In this document: piece by piece, positions 9,872 to 18,876 of the stretch
Layout: every line of letters begins with the position of its first letter
Position numbering within the stretch: position 1 is the stretch's first letter
Assembly (NCBI GenBank): GCA_031835245.1
Contig: JAVKOQ010000461.1
Location: 1 to 35,372, forward strand
Direction: 5' to 3'
Length of the DNA stretch: 35,372 bases
DNA from: Balamuthia mandrillaris
Taxonomy: Eukaryota; Discosea; Longamoebia; Balamuthiidae
Position numbers and translations under genes: made by a program
Notes under the pieces: model-generated
Told to the model about the DNA's origin: nothing
What the model saw: only the letters and a program-made list of their open reading frames with translations
The model's database searches: none

Positions 9872-10318
9872 TTATTGAAAATAATTGCAAACAATGTCTT
9901 CATTTGCCTTTGTGGGCTTTTGATCAAAACAGAGTATAATTTCCTCAGGTAGAAACCCTTTATCACGAAGTTCAATGTACATAACGCAATAATAACCGCA
10001 AAGAGAAGTATCATTAGTTTGCATTTGCGAACTTGGATATGATATGATTCGCTTGTATTTGCAGGCAAAATCCTCCATTTCTGGTGGTGGAAGCACACTG
10101 TAGGAATCATAATACTCAACATATTCCGAGTCATTTCCGCAATAGACTGCAACCCAATGCGAACCAGGTCCCGAGGCTACATCATAATTGAAGATAAAGC
10201 TAGCAGGAGGCTTTGGGAGTGGTTTTATTGACTGAGTTTCATCCCTCGCATAGCATCCCTGAAAGCTGGGTGAGGATTTCAGCATTTCTTCAAGTTCAAA
10301 ATTACTAAGTGCTTTCAT
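9872..10318 (-). CDS. Adenain-like cysteine protease (148 aa)
   Basis: Looks whole. The catalytic order is that of the Ulp1/adenovirus protease clan: His in GSHWVAVY, an acidic partner in EYYDSY, the oxyanion-hole Gln in SSQMQTNDTS, and the nucleophile Cys in SLCGYYCVMY. The short N-terminal region with YARDETQS also fits. In adenoviruses and Polintons this enzyme cleaves capsid precursors during virion maturation. It is followed by the small basic gene and preceded by the hydrophobic minor virion gene on the same strand, within a morphogenesis cluster. Its start overlaps the end of the upstream gene. Confidence 0.88.
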   Translation of the reverse strand: MKALSNFELEEMLKSSPSFQGCYARDETQSIKPLPKPPASFIFNYDVASGPGSHWVAVYCGNDSEYVEYYDSYSVLPPPEMEDFACKYKRIISYPSSQMQTNDTSLCGYYCVMYIELRDKGFLPEEIILCFDQKPTKANEDIVCNYFQ

Positions 10319-10319
10319 T

Positions 10320-10926
10320 GGTGGGCTTTTTTTTTACGCTTTCCCTTTCCCTTCTGACAATTGCCAGTGCCCTTCAGGCATGTTCCACTTTGTGGAGACC
10401 AGCCGCCTTTTTGGGGACCATAACCCAAAGTTAATCCTTTGCCTCTTGGTCCATAACCTAATGTCATACCTTTACCTCATGGGCAGTCCTTTGGACCCTC
10501 GCTTCGCGAGCCATAGCCAAGAGTCATTCCTTTGCCATTTTTTGGCAATTTGCCACCAAAAATCTTACCAAGAACACCAGTTGCAGTATTTGCCACTGCA
10601 TCAATGTCCTTATTGACCAATTTGTCAATCAAGGAAGCAGCAACAGGAGCCAGGAATGCAGCCAAAACCGGCAAGAAACCACCAATCTGAGGCCGCATCT
10701 TTGCCAACTGAGTCTTACTCAATTTGATAACAACACCAGTTCCAGCCTTTGCAGCTCAGTTTAGCTGCTTGGTTTGTGTTGCTGTAAGCAATAATTGCGC
10801 ATTAGATTTTGCCTTGAGTTGCTTTCTTGCAAGCCGAATATTAACGCCAGACCGGGCCTTGATAGCCTTGCCAATATTCTGCTGTTGTATTTCTGTTAAA
10901 TGAACAGGTATTTGCTTGTATTTCAT
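10320..10926 (-). pseudogene. Hydrophobic minor virion protein (pX/pVI-like), broken
   Basis: About 200 codons. The N-terminal half has two similar units built on (V/I)xLTxxQ...GxGVxIRLxxxQL (KARSGVNIRLARKQL; KAGTGVVIKLSKTQL). A hydrophobic stretch follows (GGFLPVLAAFLAPVAASLID). The C-terminal part has three imperfect GKGMTLGYG repeats and a Lys-rich end. This layout is typical of a small, conserved virion protein in Polinton-like and adintovirus genomes, compared by some authors with adenovirus pX or pVI. One Gly-rich repeat contains a double-hairpin unit. Broken. Confidence 0.6.
10483..10512 (-). repeat. Double-hairpin unit, copy 2 (inside a coding region)
   Basis: Minus strand: stem CTCGC-GAA-GCGAG, then stem GTCC-AAA-GGAC. 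The GCGAAGC core is known to form an unusually stable DNA mini-hairpin. It encodes the SRSEGPKD peptide, close to GSGSEGPKD in the 7514-7840 protein. Confidence 0.7.
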
Positions 10927-10974
10927 CTCTATATTACTGCAAAAAAATAAATATTGATGAATTAATTTGCAATT

Positions 10975-12444
10975 TTATTGCCTGCACTCAGTGATTCTCA
11001 AATGCTCTTTATCACCCTTGAAATCAAGCTCAGCCTCAGCCTCAACAACAACATAAGCGGTGTGAGCCACAGTATCCACAATCATGTATTCAACAAAGAT
11101 GTTTGCAGCAGTCTGATAACTGAAACCAGCCCTATCACCCTTGGTAAAGCTGCAATCAAACACAAAGATAGGATACAAGTTCTTAAAGTCCTCAAACGTG
11201 ACAATAGAGCCAGACTCGCTATCATTGCAATGAAAACTAGCCTCCAGATATGAGTTGTAAAGTTGGACATAGCTCTCATTGGCCACTTCAAAGTTAGGCT
11301 CATAAGCGGTTTCTGGCACTGGTCTGCCGTTCACAGTGACTCTGATGGTTTGCATGCTCATATGGTCAAAAATGCTCTTATTGTGGTTCTGTGTATGCCT
11401 TGCATTCTTTTGCATAACCACGAAAATGTGCTTGGGTTTGCGAATGTTGCTGCTAACCAGAAAATGATGCCTGGCAACACCAGCAGCACCATTGTATTGG
11501 GTAACATACAAATCATTGTCAACCACAGTCTTTTTCTTTCTGTCAATCAATTGCTGCTCAAGTTTTGCCCTGATTCCCTCATCGGGCAACAACTGAGGAA
11601 CCCAAAGGTTGAGCTCAGAAATGACTAGCTTCAAATTTAGGGCAGTTCATTTATCATGGCCAATTTGGTTGAAATTAGTGCCTTGAATTGCAAAATTATT
11701 TGCAGCCTTTCACAAAGTGAGAGTGTGAGTAGTGCCTCTCCAAATTGATTTCTGATAATGCCAGAAGCAGCAAACATCAGCAATAGGCAAGAACAAAGTG
11801 TGATATTTGGATGTGGGACCTGTAAATGAGGTCACATTGGCATATCATTTGGCAAATGAATCTGAATATCGTGTCTGCTTTTCATCCATTCCAACATAAA
11901 CAGCAGTAGGATTGATACCAGAAGCTGTAGTATGGGCTTGTCTGTGAGCAGCATCATTTGTCAAGAACTGAGAATTGATGGGATCATCACCACCATATTC
12001 CTCACAGTAAAAACCAGTCCTGGTGCCCAAAGATCTTATGTTATCCTCGCTCCAACATACAAGATTCATAACTGTGGAAGCAATCGCAACCGGTTCTACA
12101 TCACTGACGACTTTTGTGTCAATGGTCCATTTCACTCAGTCAAAAATACTCCAACCATTGTTCGACAGACCAGCAATTATACTGTGATCTGCAGGTAAAG
12201 GGGTGTCATTGCTCTTGGTAATTGTGTATTTAACCTCCAGGAAGGCCTTGTTGAACAAATGCCAGCTTGTCAAATCATTGACAGGGATGCAAATTTTGCT
12301 CGTATCAGTAACTGCTGTGCCGCCTCCAGGGGCAGAATATGGCCACCTAACATACTCATAATTTGCAATGGTCTCATCAACAACTGCTGGTTTGAAAATA
12401 TTCAACTCGTCCTTCTCTTCAAGGCCAATGAAATGTCTGCTCAT
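10975..12444 (-). pseudogene. Major capsid protein, double jelly roll, broken
   Basis: About 490 codons starting at MSRHFIGLEEKDELNIFKP. The N-terminal signature LNIFKPAVVDETI, then WPYSAP, ICIPVNDL and FNKAFLEVKYTI, matches the start of Polinton and Polinton-like virus major capsid proteins. Later parts show FVVMQKNARHTQNHNKSIFD and a C-terminal strand-rich AYVVVEAEAELDF. The family forms trimers that build the icosahedral shell, like adenovirus hexon. A TATATAAAC motif lies about 27 bases upstream of the start. It is the longest structural gene of the minus-strand morphogenesis cluster. Broken. Confidence 0.82.
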
Positions 12445-12470
12445 TGTAATTGTAATTCGTAAATAATCTC

Positions 12471-12479
12471 GTTTATATA
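12471..12479 (-). promoter_or_regulatory. TATATAAAC motif upstream of the capsid gene
   Basis: The nine-base motif TATATAAAC on the minus strand lies about 27 bases before the major capsid start codon. The identical nonamer precedes the ATPase gene and the primase-helicase gene in matching orientation. A TATA-box role is inferred. Confidence 0.5.
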
Positions 12480-12523
12480 ATCCAAGGCAAAAAAATAATA
12501 CAAAATAAATGAAAATAAAATAA

Positions 12524-13200
12524 TTAATCCAGCCTAAGTCCTGCGCCATAAACCACATAGTCAATTTTTGCTGCTAAATCAGTGGCTAGTTTGGCCAATC
12601 CTCGGATTCTGGGGTGGGCTTTAAGGAGTTGTGCTGCATCCTGCACAATGAACTGTTTGAGCTCTTCTGTGAGCATTCCATTAGCGGCTAGTATATCATG
12701 TATAAATAGCTGGCAATTGTACCTATCAGCCGAATATAACCACATTCTCTGCTTACCAACGGCCTTCAGTGTGTTATCAAGCAGAGTTGCAAGAAGTGGC
12801 TCCCCTACTAACTGAATTTGTAATGCACCTCTGTTCCTCGGTTGCAGATCTGCATTTGAGGCCAATTTCGCACTTACAACTTGATTCTTCTCCAGCCTGA
12901 TAACATGGCCCGATTGCAGTTGCAAAACAAGATATAAGTGGTAAAGATCATCATATTGCAACTTTTGGCGGGTTTTGTCCAGCTGGCCCATTGTGAGAAT
13001 GTTGCCAAGAGTGGTTATCGCGCGCTGAATCAGGCTCCTGACTACAAACATTGCAATGATTGGAATGTTGCCATATTGCGAGACCAATTGCCGAGTGGCT
13101 GGTGGTGCATTTAGGCGTAAACCACCGAATAAACGCTGGAAAGTTTGTTTAAATGAATTGAAAATATCTACAAGGCCATCACCAGCCTGGGCTTCATCTA
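12524..13200 (-). CDS. Conserved element protein, possible permuted NlpC/P60-like fold
   Basis: About 220 codons without an obvious ATG; the coding frame extends upstream towards the zinc-ribbon gene. Motifs in order are YHLYLVLQLQSGHVIRLEKN, containing a possible catalytic His, and YSADRYNCQLFIHDIL, containing a Cys followed by Gln, then FIVQDAAQLL and KIDYVVYGAGL. A His-containing strand before an NCQ.F helix is the layout of circularly permuted NlpC/P60 or LRAT-like enzymes, which cleave peptide or lipid amide/ester bonds. A virion or entry enzyme would fit its place in the capsid cluster. The fold assignment is an inference from motif order only. Confidence 0.45.
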
Positions 13201-13398
13201 ATAAAACCTTTTGCCAGGAACAATGCGTAACTGCCTTTTTTTTAACATTCCTCCCTTCTTTACAAAGCGGGATTTCTTACCTCCACAACTACCGCATTTC
13301 ATCAATTGATATTTGCGGCCATTTGCTGCAGTCTTTGTAACCGCAGGGCCAACATCTGCTGTCTTTCGCTTGCACTTTGGGCAAAAAGTGGTCATCAT
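13198..13398 (-). CDS. Zinc-ribbon protein (66 aa)
   Basis: Looks whole. Two Cys pairs, FCPKCKRKT and MKCGSCGGKKSRF, are separated by a basic stretch (TKTAANGRKYQL). This gives a four-Cys zinc ribbon with a Lys/Arg-rich tail. Similar CxKCKxKT...GRxM..xCxxCGxKKSRF proteins are frequent in Polinton-like and adintovirus genomes, where they sit beside capsid genes; their function is not established. The 3' end abuts the next minus-strand gene. Confidence 0.65.
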   Translation of the reverse strand: MMTTFCPKCKRKTADVGPAVTKTAANGRKYQLMKCGSCGGKKSRFVKKGGMLKKRQLRIVPGKRFY

Positions 13399-13462
13399 GT
13401 AATTATATTAACAAAATGAAAAAAAATAATTAAATTAATATAGTAAACATAATTTTTTCACC

Positions 13463-13915
13463 ATGGTTTATCGCCCATCAAATGTTGGCAATCATCACAT
13501 TGTCATTAATACCAACCAGAAAATCACAAATAACAAGACAAGCCGAGCATTGGTACGCAAATTCACGCGGATTATCAATGATGTGTTCTCAGAGAAGAAC
13601 CTTGGCAATATTATTCGGATTTTCAAGTGTAGTAACCCTGACCCGATTCACAGTTTTTGCATGCACACAGCAATAGAATGGAGTTCCACAAGGCAGAAAC
13701 GCTTGCATGCCCATGTGCTAATCTTCACTGTTTATGACTATGATTGCAATATGCGAATTGCTTATGATTTCCTCCGTTGCAAGATTGAACACCGTCTCAG
13801 TATGCCAATTTATTTCAAAGGCAATCTGTTGCCGAAAAAGCAGACAATGGAGGAAATGCTTGAAAATCAGCGCAATTATCTGCTCAAAGAGAAAATCAGA
13901 ATTGAAACGGAATAA
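13463..13915 (+). CDS. HUH-like small protein (150 aa), candidate rolling-circle-type nuclease
   Basis: Looks whole, ATG to TAA. The central RLHAHVLIF resembles the HUH metal-binding strand of Rep and relaxase nucleases (His-hydrophobic-His followed by hydrophobics). A downstream Tyr in ENQRNYLLKEK could be the nucleophile, about 55 residues later. The N-terminal part (NHHIVINTNQ...) has a further His pair. Divergent from the minus-strand capsid cluster, it opens a short plus-strand pair with the core-like gene. The motif is short, so the enzyme call is tentative. Confidence 0.4.
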   Translation: MVYRPSNVGNHHIVINTNQKITNNKTSRALVRKFTRIINDVFSEKNLGNIIRIFKCSNPDPIHSFCMHTAIEWSSTRQKRLHAHVLIFTVYDYDCNMRIAYDFLRCKIEHRLSMPIYFKGNLLPKKQTMEEMLENQRNYLLKEKIRIETE

Positions 13916-13961
13916 ATATTTTACAAGATAATTTTTATTTTGATTGATATAATACCTTCCA

Positions 13962-14332
13962 TGGAAAATACTCAAATCAACACACTTGCAATTCAATTGC
14001 TTCAGCATATGTTGACAATGCTAACTCATGAGCAACCACTTCTGCAACCAATTGTGACATCCGCACCTTCCATTCCGAAGAAGGTTGCAACCAAGAAAGC
14101 AGCCAAAAAAGCGGTCAAAAAGCTGGTCAAAAAGACTGCAAAAAAGCCACTTAAGAAACTGGTCAAAAAATCACCACAGAAAGCTGAGCAAGAAATTGAA
14201 TCTGATGATGAACCGCAATTTAAAATGGAGCAAAAATATCAAATCACAAGAGCACCAGTTCCTGATTATTTTGAAGATGATTCAGCAGAGGAATCAGATG
14301 ATGACTCACTCGAAGACAATATTGATGCATAA
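13962..14332 (+). CDS. Lysine-rich core-like protein (about 123 aa)
   Basis: Looks whole; I chose the ATG at 13962 (MENTQINTLAIQ). Residues about 40-75 are built from KKxxKK units (TKKAAKKAVKKLVKKTAKK), like histone H1 tails or viral DNA-condensing proteins. The C-terminal third is strongly acidic (DDSAEESDDDSLEDN). The likely role is DNA packing in the particle; the acidic tail may modulate binding. This is inferred from composition only. Confidence 0.5.
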
Positions 14333-14359
14333 TTGCAAAATTTGATGTTTTTTTTGTGA

Positions 14360-14570
14360 TTTTGAGCAAAGTGCAATATGTTGCCAACATGGCGGCCTTA
14401 GAGTGTGTCCAAAAGTCAGCATAGGAAGGCCTCCCAGAGTCTGGGGATTACCACACCTATCTTATGCTCAGGTTTCCAAGTATCTCTATAATATAATTTG
14501 TTAACCTGGAAACCTGAGCAGAAATCAACTGGAAATGGTATAGCAAGCCCCTGTTGGCTGAATAGGCAGC
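14360..14570 (+). repeat. Hairpin repeat module, copy 2
   Basis: The core hairpin is at 14466-14519. Its left arm is identical to the other copies, while its right arm differs: it pairs perfectly at the position mismatched in the other copies and carries a different mismatch nearer the loop. It is flanked by GTCAGCATAGGAAGGCCTCC. It lies between two convergent genes (3' ends at 14332 and 14689). Confidence 0.8.
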
Positions 14571-14688
14571 TCTATGTAACAAAAAAAAGCATATATAGAC
14601 TCACCCTGGATTATCAAACTTTACTTACTTGATAGTTGCAAAATATTTACTCAACTCAAATGTCACCAGATGCAGAATTCATTACACC

Positions 14689-15993
14689 TCACAATCGGGC
14701 AAAGGCCGCAGAATGCTGATCTGTAGTTAATTCGCCCTTCTGACATAAGTACTCAAGCCCAGCATCAATTTCATTCCACAGTTTTGGGTTTTTATTCCCT
14801 GCTTCCCATGCTGCAACCAATGTTCCCAGCCGTTTCACAGTGTTATCCACACCAAAATCATACTGCAGGTCTTTGGTGCCAACAAATGATGGACTAAGGC
14901 TTCTACCACGCTGTACGCGCTTCTTAGGGGCTTTCTTAGCTGGCTTCTTGGCCTTTTTCTTTGCCTGTGTTTGGCCACCAAGTAACATCATCATATTGCG
15001 GTTCCTTCCCTTACCTGATTGTTTAGCAGGCTGTTTACCTTTTCCACCCGGTGATTTGCCCCTTGAAGGTGTTTTTGATGGTGATTTCCCAATTTCACCA
15101 AGGGCTCTATTTGCTCGTTTATTCATTTCTGTCCATCTTAACTTGTCCAGTTCACACTGAAAATTGGTAGGCTTTTTACTAATTAAGATGATTTCATGAT
15201 ATTTTTTCCAATCCTCATCATAATGATGGTCAAATATTTCGTTTGATTGTGCTGCATTTGGCCCATGCATTAACAAATATCACAATCTATCAGTCATTTT
15301 GAACACCTTTGGTGTGCCTGATGTGTCACCAACCTTGTATACCCGGATTTCAGTCGCTTCACTGAGCTCATTGTCGGGCTCAAGCAGGACATTATTTATC
15401 ATGTATGAGCCTTCTGGTGCAAAGCGTAAATCACCCAACTTATCTGCTGATTTCATTGATTCAATTGGAATCGCACTCAGGGTTTTTGAAAGTGATGTTT
15501 GTTGCCCTCTGCAATAAGCATCTGCTTGTTTTTCGTAATCACTTTCATCAACAGCAAGGGCAAAACCACCCATTGAAGGGCATGGAGCAGGAGTTGCAGG
15601 AGTTGATGCCTGACTGCTCAGTCCGGCCTGGGAAGCCTTACTAGGGGGTTTCTGAGGAGTTGCAGGAGCAGCTGGAATAGCGGGCAATGGTCGTGGGCCT
15701 GGTCCCGGTGGTGCTGGTGCAGGAGCAGGTGCAGCAGGCCTTGCTGGAAGCGGAGGAGGCCTATTGATATAGCTCTGTAACTCCGGTGCTAGTCCCACTA
15801 AAGGCGCTTGTTCCGCTCTCAGACTATCAATTCATTGGGTAATTGGCTTGAAAGACTTTTCCAATTGCATAAAATTGAGCTGATCACCCATTGCTTTGGC
15901 ACATGATCATTCACGCAGATATTCATGTTGTTTGGCCAACAGTTCATTTATCCGAATGCGGTCTTTCTGAGTTCGCACTTTGTAAATTTCCAT
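14689..15993 (-). pseudogene. Proline- and lysine-rich structural candidate, broken
   Basis: About 430 codons starting at MEIYKVRTQKDRIRINELL. The N-terminal part is helical, then comes a long Pro/Ala-rich segment (PPPLPARPAAPAPAPAPPGP), a folded middle (FAPEGSYMINNVLLEPDNE), a basic SPSKTPSRGKSPGGKGK region with KKKAKKPAKKAPKKR, and a C-terminal motif YDFGVDNTVKRLGTLVAAWE...NEIDAGLEYLCQKGELT. The C-terminal motif resembles a conserved region in Polinton-like virus proteins next to the ATPase; this is from memory of the families and is unverified. A virion or DNA-packing role is plausible. It is divergent from the ATPase gene. Broken. Confidence 0.4.
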
Positions 15994-16025
15994 TTTATAT
16001 TGTTGCAAAGAAAAAAATATTTTAT

Positions 16026-16034
16026 TATATAAAC
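16026..16034 (+). promoter_or_regulatory. TATATAAAC motif upstream of the ATPase gene
   Basis: The same nonamer as before the capsid and primase-helicase genes, here eight bases before the ATPase ATG. This is closer than in the other two, so transcription may start very near the start codon, or the motif may act differently here. Confidence 0.45.
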
Positions 16035-16042
16035 ATCAAAAA

Positions 16043-16822
16043 ATGAAGAGGACTAAGAAACCCAGAACTAAAAAAGTAGCTAAGCAATCTGCAGATATTG
16101 ATATCAAACAACCATTTGAGTATCACAATATGGATGAATTTGTGGAAGGTGATAATACATCCGTGATATTGCCACCGAAGCACTTTTTGGCACCTAAGCT
16201 GTTTTTCTGTATGTTGATACTCGGCAAGACCGGTTGTGGCAAAACCAATCATATTGTTGATTTATTGTTTCATATTCTGCAATTTGACCGAGTTTATCTG
16301 TTTGCGGCCAATCTCAAAGAGGAGAAATATCAACTAATTATTGAGCGAATGAAGGAAGCTGAGGAAGAAGAAGGGATTCAATGATTGTGGACTGCTGATA
16401 AACTCAGTGATATTGTGCCGCTTGATGAAATTGACCCAAATTATCACAATATTGTGCTGTTTGATGATTGGGTTAATGAAAGCAAAAAGAATCAGAAAAT
16501 CATTTGTGATTATTTCACCAGAGGCCGGAAGCAATCCTGTGATATGATCTACATGTCGCAAAATTGGACAGAAACACCGCGAAACATCCGCACTCAGGCA
16601 AATTATATACTGTTATTCAAGCTGATTCCAGGTTGTGATTTGGAGAATATTTGGCGAGATGTTGTAAATGATATGACAATTCATCAATTTAAGCAAATGT
16701 ATGAGAGGGCAGTGAGCAAAAAACACCATTTTCTGGTGATTGACCTTCATAAAGATGCGCTTCCTGCTGAGAAATATCACAGGAGATGGGATGAGTTTTT
16801 CATAATTCCTGGTATTTACTAA
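16043..16822 (+). pseudogene. FtsK/HerA-type genome-packaging ATPase, broken
   Basis: About 260 codons. After a basic N-terminus (MKRTKKPRTKKVAKQ) come Walker A, LILGKTGCGKTNHIVD, Walker B, HNIVLFDDW, and the sensor-like region DMIYMSQNWTETPRNIRTQA followed by YILLFK. This is the A32/FtsK-HerA order found in Polintons, virophages and nucleocytoplasmic viruses, in which the enzyme pumps DNA into the empty shell. The length is normal for the family. It heads a plus-strand group that continues with the penton-like gene. Broken. Confidence 0.85.
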
Positions 16823-17075
16823 AGTTTGCACTTTCATGAAAATTGAACAAAAAATGTTGATTTTAGGGCAAAATTCACAATGGCGATTTTAGTGCGAAAC
16901 TGAGTTGCCCAAAATGTTGCCAAAACTCGGCATAGGAAAGCCTCCCAGGCCTTGGGACTGATGACACCCTATTTATGCTCAGGTTTCCAAGTATCTCTAT
17001 AATATAAATTGTTACTTGGAAAGCTGAGCAGAAAACCCCAAAAATTGGCAAAACTCAGCACAGTAAGCCTCTGTT
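16820..17075 (+). repeat. Hairpin repeat module, copy 3
   Basis: The core hairpin at 16977-17029 is the same 53-base form as copies 1, 4 and 5. This copy shows the long form: an upstream arm with AAATTGAACAAAAAATGTTG, a left CTCGGCATAGGAAAGCCTCC block, and a related right CTCAGCACAGTAAGCCTCTG block. The hairpin is therefore bracketed by a direct repeat. It lies between the ATPase and penton-like genes. Confidence 0.85.
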
Positions 17076-17221
17076 GGCAAATTGGGCAGCTTTTACACAA
17101 TCTCCCAATCCCCCTAATTAGCCCGCCTTGGCCCGCTTAGAGGCTTACTCAGGTATCAATCAAGAATTGCTCAGGTATTTTTTGCCAAATTAATATTTAT
17201 TTTTGATAATATAGAAAGAGA

Positions 17222-18004
17222 ATGTCAAGCAATGATAATTTTGGATTCTATCTTGCTTCAATCAACAGAACGTCTGGCACTCCAGATAATTTCATAACTC
17301 ATTTCATGCCTCCGTTGGTTGTGGATGATCCCGATAATTACGAAGTTGCCCTCAAAGTGCTGTGATGTTGGTACACTTGGCGAAATATCAAGTCCAAATA
17401 CAATAATACTGCATTCTACTACAACAATGGTACAACAGACCAAACAATCAATATTCCTGAGGGATTTTACGGTGTTGAAGACCTAAACGCTTTCATACAG
17501 GCTGGAATGGCAGCAAATGGTGATTATAGTGCCGGAACCGGCCCAAATGGCAGCGATGAATACTTTATTACTTTGATTCCGAACTACATGATTAACCATG
17601 CGCAACTTGCAATTAGCGGTGGATATAGTGTTGATTTCACTCAAAATGACCTTTGTGTAACGCTTGGTTTTGATCCTGCTGTATATTCAGCAGATGTGAC
17701 CGCACAGAATAACCCCAAGATTAACAATGGAATTACCTCCATTTATGTAAACTGTGATATCATTATGAATTCATACTTGTAGAACACAGTTGGTAGTGCT
17801 ATTTTCAGCTTTTTACCTCCTGCGGCGTCATCTCCTGGTGAATTTATTGAGCTGATGCCTGCCAATCCCGATTACTTCAGGTTGAACAAAAAAGTAATTG
17901 ACAAGATCCACATCCAGATTTTGGATGACTATGGAAGGCAAATTGACTTCAACGGAGAGGAACTGACTATTGTTCTGTCAATCTGAAGGCGAGCCAGAAG
18001 GTAA
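17222..18004 (+). pseudogene. Penton-like minor capsid protein, broken
   Basis: About 260 codons starting at MSSNDNFGFYLASINRT. The characteristic order is NYEVALKVL near the N-terminus, then WYTWRNI, a PEGFYGVEDLN motif, LIPNYMI, the jelly-roll strand DLCVTLGFDP, INNGITSIYVNCDII, and a C-terminal DDYGRQIDFNGEELTIVLS. This matches the single-jelly-roll penton-type minor capsid proteins of Polintons and relatives, which sit at the fivefold vertices. Its position after the packaging ATPase is usual. Broken. Confidence 0.78.
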
Positions 18005-18058
18005 ATATTCAGCCAATTAATTTATCATTTTAAATTTTTTGTTGCCTTAGATATAGCA

Positions 18059-18817
18059 ATGCAAAAAAATATGTTGACTGGTGAGGCAATCAGCAAACTG
18101 AGTGACAAAGATAAGGTCCAAGTTCTCACCCGAATTTTGCAGAAATTGGTTACAAAGGAAGATTCTGAGAGTGAATCCGAGACTGAAACTGAGACTGAAA
18201 CCAGTGAATCGGAATCAGAAACAGATGAAGATTTGGATATGTTTGTTGAAATTGAGAAACCTGGGCCAGAAACAGAGGTAAATATGCGAATATTCTGGAA
18301 AGGCAAAGAATTGGCAACCAAAATCATTGGTGATTATAAGGGGAATAAAGAAGAACCAACTACTGAACCTAAGTTTATTCCAACATTGGCTGCTCTGTGT
18401 CAACCAATTGTCAATAATTTGACTCAACATTATTATAAGCAAGAACATGAGCGGAAATTTGCTCCTGTATTGGATCAAATCAAGTATTTCTTGCCTTATT
18501 CTGACTATTTCGGTACTCATTTCATTGCATATAAACAAAGAACTGCCAGGTCATTCAGCAGGAGCAAAGCAGTAGATGAAATTATTATGGCTAATCCAGC
18601 TAGCCCAAAATATCATGTAATCAAGCACACATTGCGAAATTTGCCAGATGTGTACATTCCTGAGCAAGCATTTGAAGTTTGGTTCCAATTTGAGCGAGAT
18701 GTGACCAACATTCTTGCGGAATGGATTGATAGCCATGTTGACAAAGAATTAAGCCTGTTTGAAAAGGCTGAAGCAATATGGTTGGCATCTGAGTTTGGTC
18801 AAACAATCAAACATTGA
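18059..18817 (+). CDS. Unknown element protein with an acidic Ser/Glu/Thr repeat (252 aa)
   Basis: Looks whole. An N-terminal helix (GEAISKLSDKDKVQVLTRIL) is followed by an acidic low-complexity run of SE and TE pairs at residues about 38-62, then a mostly helical C-terminal part with several aromatic residues (YFLPYSDYFGTHF, EVWFQFERDV). No recognised domain. It lies between the penton-like and fibre genes, so a virion or assembly role is possible but unsupported. Confidence 0.55.
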   Translation: MQKNMLTGEAISKLSDKDKVQVLTRILQKLVTKEDSESESETETETETSESESETDEDLDMFVEIEKPGPETEVNMRIFWKGKELATKIIGDYKGNKEEPTTEPKFIPTLAALCQPIVNNLTQHYYKQEHERKFAPVLDQIKYFLPYSDYFGTHFIAYKQRTARSFSRSKAVDEIIMANPASPKYHVIKHTLRNLPDVYIPEQAFEVWFQFERDVTNILAEWIDSHVDKELSLFEKAEAIWLASEFGQTIKH

Positions 18818-18876
18818 AATGGTTTTACAATTTATATTTTTATTTTTTGCTAAATATACTGATAATGTTTAAATGA

